From positions 4,244,287-4,249,512 of the forward strand of contig CP070627.1 of assembly GCA_020355945.1 (NCBI GenBank): DNA of 5,226 nucleotides. The letters are read 5' to 3'. The translations under genes were made by a program, and so were the position numbers. The notes beneath the pieces were generated by a model, which saw nothing but the letters and a program-made list of their open reading frames with translations, was not told the origin of the DNA and made no database searches. This DNA is from Candidatus Aminicenantota bacterium. GTDB taxonomy: Bacteria > Acidobacteriota > Aminicenantia > UBA2199. Positions 1-5,225 of the stretch are shown piece after piece. Each line of letters begins with the position of its first letter. Positions within the stretch are counted from its first letter, which is position 1.

Positions 1-636
1 ATCATCCCGCGGGGCATGGCCCTGGGCGTCACCCAACAATTGCCCCTGGGCGATAAATATTCCTACTCCAAAAATTACCTGGAAGCACAAATCTCCGTGC
101 TCATGGCCGGGCGCATTTCCGAGGAAATCTTCCTCAACACCGTTACCACCGGTGCCGGCAATGATTTTGATACAGCCACTGCCATTGCCCGGCAAATGGT
201 CTGCGAATGGGGAATGTCTACACTGGGACCCATCCGCTTCGGCCAAAAAGAAGACCTGCTCTTCCTGGGTAGAGATATGATGTATCACAACGAATATTCC
301 GAAGATACCGCCAGGAGAATCGACCAGGAAGTATCCAATATCATTAGTAAAGCTTACCAAAAAACAAAACAAATGATTCTTGACAATAAAGATAAACTGG
401 AAAAAATCGCCAATTACTTACTGGAACGAGAATCCCTATCCTCCACTGAGATCGATGATATCCTCAAAGGCATTGAACTGAAACCCCTGGCCAACTCCAA
501 AGAAAATAAAAAAAACCAGGATGAACCGGGGAAAAACCCGGATGAACCAGGTGATGAGACCAACGAGTCTAACGAAAAAGCAGCCAGTGACAGAGAAACA
601 GCAGAACCAGAGGTAAAAAAAACAGTAAAAATTTAG
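1..636 (+). CDS. ftsH: ATP-dependent zinc metalloprotease FtsH, C-terminal part (5' end outside window)
   Basis: FtsH is a membrane-anchored hexameric AAA+ protease that degrades misfolded and regulatory membrane and cytosolic proteins. Only the end of the peptidase M41 domain is visible. The frame is open from base 1, reading IIPRGMALGVTQQLP, which matches the conserved FtsH segment after the HEXGH zinc site, so the ATG at 16 is internal and not a start. Further family landmarks are AGRISEEI, TTGAGND (the Asp at bases 163-165 aligns with the third zinc ligand), the C-EWGMS segment, FLGRD, and YSEDTARRIDQEV followed by the helical end of the domain. After about residue 165 of the fragment comes a hydrophilic, Lys/Asp/Glu/Pro-rich tail of about 45 residues with a doubled N-x-D-E-P-G motif. 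The AAA+ module, membrane segments and HEXGH must lie upstream. It is followed after 47 bases by cdaA on the same strand. Identification is firm; the tail is lineage-specific. Confidence 0.97.
   Translation: MIPRGMALGVTQQLPLGDKYSYSKNYLEAQISVLMAGRISEEIFLNTVTTGAGNDFDTATAIARQMVCEWGMSTLGPIRFGQKEDLLFLGRDMMYHNEYSEDTARRIDQEVSNIISKAYQKTKQMILDNKDKLEKIANYLLERESLSSTEIDDILKGIELKPLANSKENKKNQDEPGKNPDEPGDETNESNEKAASDRETAEPEVKKTVKI
514..552 (+). repeat. Short in-frame tandem repeat in the FtsH tail
   Basis: Two 18-base units, 514-531 and 535-552, are separated by one AAA codon and match at 15 of 18 positions. They encode NQDEPG and NPDEPG. The repeat lies in the disordered-looking C-terminal tail of FtsH, outside the protease fold, and is probably a small in-frame duplication. 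Confidence 0.6.
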
Positions 637-683
637 ATTAAAAATAGGACAAATTAAGATAAAATATAAATGTAAATGATTAA

Positions 684-1442
684 ATGATTATTGATTATAT
701 ATTTAATGCGTTTTCCAGGTTTAATTATGCGGATGTCATCGATATTTTTTTCCTGTTTCTCTTATTTTACTACCTGTTATTAATTATTAAGGGCACCAAA
801 TCTTACCAGATGGCAGTGGGACTGCTTTCTATCGGGATTTTAGCAATTGCTGCTGACTCATTAAAATTAACCGCTTTTTCGTTTATCCTGAACAATTTTT
901 CCACCTACCTGATTATTGCGATTATTGTATTGTTCCAGGATGAGCTGCGAGAGATTCTTGCCGAAATCGGGAGTAGATTGCGAACCAAGTACAGCCTGGC
1001 CGAAAGAGCCGGGGTCAAAGAAGAGATCATCAATACAGTGGTAGCATTATCCTTAGCCAAAATTGGCGCCATCATTACCATCGAACGAGAGATAAAAGTA
1101 AAAAACTATGTGAACCGACCGGTAAAAATCGATGCGGTGGTGAACAAAGATTTGTTATTAACCATATTTACCCCCGGGTCCCCGCTGCATGACGGTGCGG
1201 TGGTAATTAGCAAAGACAGGATTGAAGTGGCCCGTTGTTTTTTTCAACTGCCGCCCTTGCTGGAATTAAGCCCCGGAGGCACCCGCCACCTGGCAGCCAT
1301 TGGTATTACCCAACAAACCGATTGTATTGCTATTGTGGTGTCGGAAGAAACCGGCAAAATCTCCATGGCGGTAAACGGCCAATTGATCCGCGGACTGGAC
1401 CGCGAAGGACTAAAAAACAGGCTGCAGCACTATAATGTCTAG
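684..1442 (+). CDS. cdaA: Membrane diadenylate cyclase CdaA (DacA), with variant RHR motif
   Basis: CdaA condenses two ATP into cyclic di-AMP at the inner face of the cytoplasmic membrane. The 252 residues have the family layout. Three hydrophobic segments lie at about 17-35, 43-60 and 67-84, and the last ends in FQDELRE (usually FQPELR). A linker helix follows, then the DAC domain from about residue 110. Seen in it are IGAIITIERE (127-136), the catalytic DGA at 170-172 within SPLHDGAVVI, GTRH at 199-202 and SEETG at 220-224. The usual RHR is here R201-H202-L203, and the preceding segment FFQLPPLLELSPG departs from the common LPLS-type sequence. The length is near that of other CdaA proteins and the frame is intact. 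The start at 684 gives the expected N-terminus, but no Shine-Dalgarno precedes it. Its ATG overlaps the TGA of a three-codon ORF starting at 676. Downstream cdaR and glmM are the classical partners. The family call is firm; full cyclase activity is uncertain because of the motif change. Confidence 0.95.
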   Translation: MIIDYIFNAFSRFNYADVIDIFFLFLLFYYLLLIIKGTKSYQMAVGLLSIGILAIAADSLKLTAFSFILNNFSTYLIIAIIVLFQDELREILAEIGSRLRTKYSLAERAGVKEEIINTVVALSLAKIGAIITIEREIKVKNYVNRPVKIDAVVNKDLLLTIFTPGSPLHDGAVVISKDRIEVARCFFQLPPLLELSPGGTRHLAAIGITQQTDCIAIVVSEETGKISMAVNGQLIRGLDREGLKNRLQHYNV

Positions 1443-1464
1443 AAGGTGAAATAAAAATATCATC

Positions 1465-2178
1465 ATGAAGATAAAGAATTTTATTTTGAAAAACCTGGGG
1501 CTGAGGTTCATGGCCCTGGGCCTGGCCATCTTTGTTTGGGCAATGATAACAGGAAAAGAACGCTCCTATTCGGAAGAAAATATGGAAGTTGATGTAGAAT
1601 ATTTTGGTGTCCAGGAAAACATCGATGTCAGGAGCGTCCGGCCGGATAAAGTGCGGATAAAAGTCCGGGCCACCTCCCAGCAGTTGAGTAAAGTCACACC
1701 CGCGGATTTTAAAATTCGCATCAACCTGAAAGATGTGGCAGAAGGCACTCACAATTATTGGACTGAAAATTATCTCCAATTTCCCGAAGGAACGGAAATA
1801 ATGGCCATCCATCATAAAATGATTGAAATAGCAGTTAAAGAATTTAGCACCCGGGAAGTACCCATAAAGGTCTTTTACCGGGGACCAATCAAACCGGGTA
1901 TACTAATTATAGACCGCCGGTTAGTACCGGATAAAGTGAAAATCTTCGGATATAAATCGCAAATTACGGCGATTGAAAGAGTGGAGGCTGCCGAATGGGT
2001 GAACCTTTCAAAAATCGAAGAAAGTACAGTCATTAAAATCCCTCTTAAAAAAGAAAAAGAAATCCTGAAATTCGAAGATACCGATACGGTTGAAGTTCAT
2101 ATCAGTGTAGAAAATAAAAGTAAAAAAGAAAGTAAAAATAACCCGACAAATAAAGCCGGAAATGACAAAAAAAATTAA
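1465..2178 (+). CDS. cdaR: YbbR-domain protein, CdaA regulator CdaR (short, two-domain form)
   Basis: YbbR/CdaR proteins are anchored by one N-terminal helix, expose YbbR domains outside the cytoplasmic membrane and modulate the adjacent diadenylate cyclase in Firmicutes. The 237 residues start MKIKNFILKNLGLRFMAL, a typical YbbR start, with a membrane helix at about 11-29. Two repeats follow, about 40-125 and 130-216, each with a P-D-K-V strand (60-63 and 155-158). The tail, 217-237, is Lys/Asn-rich and low in complexity. Bacillus CdaR is longer with more YbbR copies, so this is a short form. A purine-rich AAGGTG at 1443-1448 lies 16 bases before the ATG, too far for a standard ribosome site, but no better in-frame start exists. 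It begins 22 bases after cdaA, and its last 17 bases overlap the start of glmM in another frame. Sequence similarity to the family is weak, as usual for YbbR; context makes the call strong. Confidence 0.88.
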   Translation: MKIKNFILKNLGLRFMALGLAIFVWAMITGKERSYSEENMEVDVEYFGVQENIDVRSVRPDKVRIKVRATSQQLSKVTPADFKIRINLKDVAEGTHNYWTENYLQFPEGTEIMAIHHKMIEIAVKEFSTREVPIKVFYRGPIKPGILIIDRRLVPDKVKIFGYKSQITAIERVEAAEWVNLSKIEESTVIKIPLKKEKEILKFEDTDTVEVHISVENKSKKESKNNPTNKAGNDKKN

Positions 2179-3547
2179 ATTATTCGGGACCGATGGGATT
2201 CGCGGGCAGGTGGGCCGATTCCCCCTGGATGATGATTCAATCGTAAAACTGGGGCGAGCCGTCGGTACATGGAGCAAAGGCGCCAAAATTATTATCGGCA
2301 GGGACACACGGGATTCCAGCCAGCATATTGAGACCTTAATTGCAGCAGGACTAGCCGGCACAGCCTCCAACTCCAATAAATCCCATCAATACGACGTCAC
2401 CAGTTGCGGGGTTATTCCTACCCCAGGGTTATCATTGGTTACGGATCACGGTGCTTTTGATTACGGGATCATGATAACCGCCTCCCATAATCCTTACACA
2501 GACAACGGCATAAAAATTTTCGCCGGTGACGGCGAAAAAATCCCCGGGGAAATGGAAGCCCGGATAGAGGATATTTTTTTTAGTTTGCCCGATTCATCCT
2601 TACCTGTTGCCCACAAACCGCTGATCAACGATAATCCCACGGAAACCAGGGAAATTTACCGGCATTTTTTATCCTGCCATGTCCCAGGTCCGGGATGGCC
2701 AATAAACCCCGCATCTTTAAAAATCGTTCTTGACTGTGCCAACGGCGCCACCTATGAGATGGCACCGTGGGTATTCAGGGAAGCGGGGCTGGAACCCGTG
2801 GTCACCCATGCCGCCCCGGATGGGAAAAACATTAACCGCGGATGCGGTTCCACCCATATGGAAACACTTAAAGAAACCGTAAAAACTCAACATGCCGACC
2901 TGGGCATTGCCTTTGACGGGGATGGGGACCGGGTACTTTTCGTAGACGGCAGCGGTGCTCTCCTGGACGGGGATTATACCTTATATATGATATCACAGTA
3001 TTTCCTCCATACCCGAACCCATAAGGATTTTAATAAAATTGTCGTGGGCACGGTCATGAGTAATCTAGGCCTGCAGAAAGCCCTGGAACAGCTGGGGATC
3101 ACATATACCCGGGTCCGGGTGGGGGACAAATATGTTTACCGGGAAATGAAGCGCAGCCAGTCCATACTCGGAGGTGAGCAGTCCGGGCATACCATTTTGA
3201 GGAGCTTTCAAAAAACCGGGGACGGCATCCTCACGGCCTTGTACTTCCTCAAAGCCCTGTCTCACCTGGGGATAAAACCCTCACAGGTATCCGGGCAATT
3301 GGTATTGTATCCTCAAGTGATGCAAGATATTACAATCAAGGAAAAAAAAGATTTGAACCACTGGGACCAGTTAAATGAAATGACCGCTGCCTTTAATGAA
3401 AAATACGGGGACAACTCCAGGTTGTTGATCCGGTATTCCGGGACCGAACCCAAAATACGACTCATGATGGAATCGGAACATCAAGCTGTCATCGATGAAA
3501 ATATAGGAAAATTTGAACATTTAATCAAATCTACTATAGGAGTATAA
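2162..3547 (+). CDS. glmM: Phosphoglucosamine mutase GlmM
   Basis: GlmM interconverts glucosamine-6-phosphate and glucosamine-1-phosphate in the cytoplasm, feeding UDP-GlcNAc for peptidoglycan and lipopolysaccharide. All alpha-D-phosphohexomutase landmarks are present in 461 residues: LFGTDGIRG at 7-15; the phosphoserine loop TASHNP with the catalytic Ser108 (bases 2483-2485); DGKNIN and CGSTH near 220-232; the magnesium loop DGDGDR at 252-257; the sugar-binding GGEQSGH at 337-343; and the phosphate-binding RYSGTEPKIR at 424-433. It is slightly longer than the usual roughly 445 residues. One visible extra stretch is the hydrophilic SNSNKSHQYD at about 69-78, before CGVIPTPG. The start at 2162 is set by the immediate LFGTDG motif. 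It lies inside the 3' end of cdaR (17-base overlap) with only a weak GGA close by, so translation is probably coupled to cdaR. GlmM binds and inhibits CdaA in several Firmicutes, which fits the clustering. Identification is firm. Confidence 0.97.
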   Translation: MTKKIKLFGTDGIRGQVGRFPLDDDSIVKLGRAVGTWSKGAKIIIGRDTRDSSQHIETLIAAGLAGTASNSNKSHQYDVTSCGVIPTPGLSLVTDHGAFDYGIMITASHNPYTDNGIKIFAGDGEKIPGEMEARIEDIFFSLPDSSLPVAHKPLINDNPTETREIYRHFLSCHVPGPGWPINPASLKIVLDCANGATYEMAPWVFREAGLEPVVTHAAPDGKNINRGCGSTHMETLKETVKTQHADLGIAFDGDGDRVLFVDGSGALLDGDYTLYMISQYFLHTRTHKDFNKIVVGTVMSNLGLQKALEQLGITYTRVRVGDKYVYREMKRSQSILGGEQSGHTILRSFQKTGDGILTALYFLKALSHLGIKPSQVSGQLVLYPQVMQDITIKEKKDLNHWDQLNEMTAAFNEKYGDNSRLLIRYSGTEPKIRLMMESEHQAVIDENIGKFEHLIKSTIGV

Positions 3548-3554
3548 AAATAAA

Positions 3555-3560
3555 AAGGAG
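3555..3560 (+). promoter_or_regulatory. Shine-Dalgarno AAGGAG that sets the pdxJ start at 3567
   Basis: AAGGAG ends directly against the ATG at 3561 but lies six bases before the in-frame ATG at 3567. Six bases is a normal spacing and zero is not, so 3567 is the likely start. The protein then begins MKLGVNIDHIATLR, as in the family. Confidence 0.8.
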
Positions 3561-3566
3561 ATGAAC

Positions 3567-4277
3567 ATGAAGTTAGGAGTGAATATCGATCACATTGCCA
3601 CGCTGCGGCAGGCCAGGATGACCAATGAGCCGGACCCGATATATGCCGCGGCCATCGCAGAACTGGCCGGAGCCGATGGCATTACCATCCATTTACGCCA
3701 GGATAGGCGCCACATCCAGGAACGGGACCTGGAATTATTGAGGGCTGTTGTAAAAACCAAATTAAACTTGGAAATGGCTATTTCCATGGAAATGGTAAAA
3801 ATTGCACTAAAACATAAACCCGATGTCTGTACCCTGGTCCCGGAAACAGCGGATGAAGTGACCACCACCGGCGGACTGGATGTATTAATGTACACTGAAA
3901 AAGTCGAAGAAGTAGCGGGAAACCTGAAAGCCGCCGGTATGGAAGTGTCTGTCTTTATCGACCCCAATATCGACCAGATCAAGGCCTGTTACAAATCAGG
4001 AATAAAAGCCATTGAAATCAACACCGGCGAGTATGCCAAAAACTGGAATAACAGCTATGCCCAACTGGAATTGGATAAAATAAAAAAATCAGCGACATAT
4101 GCTAAGAAAGTGAATCTTAAAGTCCTGGCCGGGCATGGTTTAACCTACCAGAATATAGGGCCTATTGCTGCCATTGAAGAAATCGAGGAGTTAAATATCG
4201 GGCACACGATTATTTCCAATTCCACCTTCATGGGTCTGGAAAAAGCTGTCAGGCGGATGAAAGAGCTGATCGCTTAA
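3567..4277 (+). CDS. pdxJ: Pyridoxine 5'-phosphate synthase PdxJ
   Basis: PdxJ is a cytosolic TIM-barrel enzyme of the deoxyxylulose-5-phosphate-dependent vitamin B6 pathway. It joins 3-amino-2-oxopropyl phosphate to 1-deoxyxylulose 5-phosphate to give pyridoxine 5'-phosphate. With the start at 3567 the product has 236 residues, the usual length. Visible motifs are LGVNIDHIATLRQAR at 3-17, AGADGITIHLRQDRRHI at 34-50 (active-site His42, Arg44 and His49 region), NLEMA at 67-71 (catalytic Glu69), VTTTGGLDV, the AGHGLTY loop with His190, and ELNIGH ending at His213. After NIGH the sequence reads TIISNSTFMGLEKAV, a divergent version of a segment that varies in the family. The gene starts 19 bases after glmM, with its own good ribosome site and no visible terminator between them, so it is probably the last gene of the operon. 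It ends 12 bases from a convergent minus-strand gene. glmM-pdxJ adjacency is, from memory, common in deltaproteobacteria-like genomes. Confidence 0.97.
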   Translation: MKLGVNIDHIATLRQARMTNEPDPIYAAAIAELAGADGITIHLRQDRRHIQERDLELLRAVVKTKLNLEMAISMEMVKIALKHKPDVCTLVPETADEVTTTGGLDVLMYTEKVEEVAGNLKAAGMEVSVFIDPNIDQIKACYKSGIKAIEINTGEYAKNWNNSYAQLELDKIKKSATYAKKVNLKVLAGHGLTYQNIGPIAAIEEIEELNIGHTIISNSTFMGLEKAVRRMKELIA

Positions 4278-4289
4278 TGCTTAATCGGT

Positions 4290-4949
4290 TTATTTTACCC
4301 GGTAATAAAGTCCCACATAGATTTTGACCCAGGAGGGTTTACCCGGGGACGGATCGTCCGGGTTCTCCGGCGGCTCGTCTGCAAACAACCTCTCGTAAGT
4401 ACCACCCCCGATTATCCCCAGCTTCTTTCCCAGGTTAAGCTCGACACCGGTGCCCAATCCCGCTCCGAAACCTTTTACCCGTCCTCTCTTCCAGTACATA
4501 TAATCCGAGATGTTTTCATACCTCCAATAATAAATATAATTGAGTCCGGCCTGGGCAAAAAGTCTTGCTTTTTTTGAAAGAGATATTTTATAAACTCCGA
4601 ATGCATTTAATCCATGCAGTATATTTCCGTTGCGGCCGTAATCCTGGTAAGGCCAATAATATGCCGAATAATGATACGGATCGTAATAATACCCTCCACC
4701 GGTATCCAGGTGAGTATTAATAATGAAGCGAAAATAAAATTGTTGAACCAATTGGAGTTCTACCCCAATGTCAATTAAGGGGTCATCAAAGCTTGAAGTA
4801 GCCAGTCCCAGGGCTCCAAGAATATTGATATGTTTCCTGGCTTTTTTCTCTTTTGCTTTCTCTTTTGCAGCCGAACCCGGGGGGGCGAATATTAAAATCA
4901 TGATCACAACCGTTAATATGTACTTTAATACACGACCTGTTTTTTTCAT
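4290..4949 (-). CDS. Secreted, probably outer-membrane beta-barrel protein of unknown function
   Basis: I do not recognise a named family. The 219-residue product starts at the ATG at 4949-4947, chosen because AAGGAG lies six bases upstream and a classical signal peptide follows: MKKTGRVLK, a hydrophobic core at about 10-22, and a likely cleavage after SAA at 26-28. The mature protein opens with a basic Lys/Glu/Ala stretch (29-39). Alternating polar/hydrophobic strands rich in Gly and aromatic residues follow, for example at 41-52, 58-67, 70-79, 113-123, 127-141, 158-173, 176-187 and 207-218, resembling a small barrel of about eight strands. Two loops stand out: 87-104, in which 9 of 18 residues are Tyr, and the acidic Pro-rich 190-205. 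There are no Cys residues after the signal peptide, so a lipoprotein is unlikely. It ends YVGLYYRVK, lacking a terminal aromatic residue. It converges on pdxJ and is unlikely to be functionally linked. The barrel call is inferred from pattern alone. Confidence 0.7.
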   Translation of the reverse strand: MKKTGRVLKYILTVVIMILIFAPPGSAAKEKAKEKKARKHINILGALGLATSSFDDPLIDIGVELQLVQQFYFRFIINTHLDTGGGYYYDPYHYSAYYWPYQDYGRNGNILHGLNAFGVYKISLSKKARLFAQAGLNYIYYWRYENISDYMYWKRGRVKGFGAGLGTGVELNLGKKLGIIGGGTYERLFADEPPENPDDPSPGKPSWVKIYVGLYYRVK

Positions 4950-4955
4950 ATGTAA

Positions 4956-4961
4956 CTCCTT
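4956..4961 (-). promoter_or_regulatory. Shine-Dalgarno AAGGAG for the minus-strand barrel-like gene
   Basis: Read on the minus strand, AAGGAG is followed by six bases (TTACAT) and then the ATG at 4949. This spacing fixes the start and argues against the longer frame opening with TTG at 5009, which would place 20 non-signal residues before the signal peptide. Confidence 0.85.
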
Positions 4962-5025
4962 ATGCAAATCCGAAACAACGCAAGCAATTTCGATTCCGTA
5001 AAAAATCAAAAAAAAAAGCCGAAAG

Positions 5026-5064
5026 TGTCCTTTTCTAGTGACAGAGCAAAACTAAAATAGGACA
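5026..5064. repeat. Imperfect inverted repeat, TGTCC...GGACA, possible mobile-element end or terminator
   Basis: Arms 5026-5039 (TGTCCTTTTCTAGT) and 5051-5064 (ACTAAAATAGGACA) are complementary at 12 of 14 positions, with an 11-base spacer. On the minus strand the stem is followed, eight bases on, by ten T (5017-5008) and then six more, so it could act as a weak terminator for a gene to the right. The TGTCC/GGACA ends and AGTGACA motif also recall reiterated motifs at insertion-sequence ends, for instance of the IS21 type. That resemblance is from memory and no transposase is visible. The nature is unresolved. Confidence 0.5.
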
Positions 5065-5084
5065 TCGGTCTATTATGAAAATAA

Positions 5085-5114
5085 GCCGCGAAGACACGCG
5101 AAGGGACGCGAAGA
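5085..5114. repeat. Three-copy 10-base tandem repeat (xxCGCGAAGx)
   Basis: Three consecutive 10-base units read GCCGCGAAGA, CACGCGAAGG and GACGCGAAGA, all sharing CGCGAAG. Similar short CGCGAAG or CGCAAAG tandem arrays are, from memory, a widespread class of intergenic repeat in environmental bacterial genomes that often yields spurious small ORFs. Here one such ORF (5075-5128, 17 codons) runs through the array; it has no ribosome site. Confidence 0.7.
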
Positions 5115-5133
5115 AAAAATGCTCATAAATACG

Positions 5134-5225
5134 ATTGTAGGGGTTTGATTCATCAAACCCCGTAGAGATGCGGATTAATCGTCCAGGGCCGGGCTTGATA
5201 AATCAAGCCGTGAAGCATCTACAAT
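5134..5225. repeat. Palindrome cluster with short terminal inverted repeats (REP/MITE-like)
   Basis: The element is bounded by ATTGTAG (5134-5140) and CTACAAT (5219-5225). Inside are three palindromes. The first, 5140-5161, has perfect 10-base arms (GGGGTTTGAT / ATCAAACCCC) around TC. The second, 5173-5180, is GATTAATC with weak flanks. The third, 5192-5209, has perfect 8-base arms (GGCTTGAT / ATCAAGCC) around AA. All three share a GAT-NN-ATC core, and their centres are 26 and 24 bases apart. GTAGAGATGC (5162-5171) can also pair with GCATCTAC near the right end, with a two-base bulge. It encodes no protein. It resembles non-autonomous interspersed palindromic elements; copy number elsewhere cannot be seen here. 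Confidence 0.75.

Noticed and set aside
514..552. Relationship between the FtsH tail DEPG repeat and the acidic Pro-rich loop of the barrel-like protein
   Set aside because: Both are low-complexity Asp/Pro-rich stretches; the resemblance is short and best explained by composition.
637..683. A sigma-70 promoter before cdaA
   Set aside because: TATAAA (665-670) is present, but the nearest -35-like TAGGAC is only 14 bases away; in such A/T-rich sequence this is not convincing.
1330..1815. Long antisense open frame across the cdaA-cdaR junction
   Set aside because: It lies opposite two well-supported genes, has no recognisable motif and no convincing start context; it is a shadow of real coding sequence.
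2167..2174. Programmed frameshift producing a CdaR-GlmM fusion
   Set aside because: Joining the frames needs a +1 shift (or -2), whereas A-run slippage usually gives -1, and a periplasmic-cytoplasmic fusion makes no topological sense.
3561..3566. pdxJ start at the first ATG (3561)
   Set aside because: AAGGAG would be directly adjacent with no spacer; the ATG at 3567 has correct spacing and the family N-terminus.
4290..4309. Terminator hairpin at the convergent gene ends
   Set aside because: The TTATT..ACC / GGTAATAA pairing is short, A/T-rich and bulged, lies within coding sequence and lacks a following T-run.
4950..5009. N-terminal extension of the barrel-like gene to a TTG start at 5009
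   Set aside because: The internal ATG at 4949 has an ideal AAGGAG six bases upstream and opens a clean signal peptide.
5075..5128. A 17-codon plus-strand ORF across the CGCGAAG tandem repeat
   Set aside because: It has no ribosome site, its composition is dictated by the repeat, and it matches the known pattern of spurious repeat-derived peptides.
5134..5225. CRISPR array
   Set aside because: The palindromic units are not identical and the intervening sequence is too short and pairs with the ends; there are no repeat-spacer units and no cas genes.
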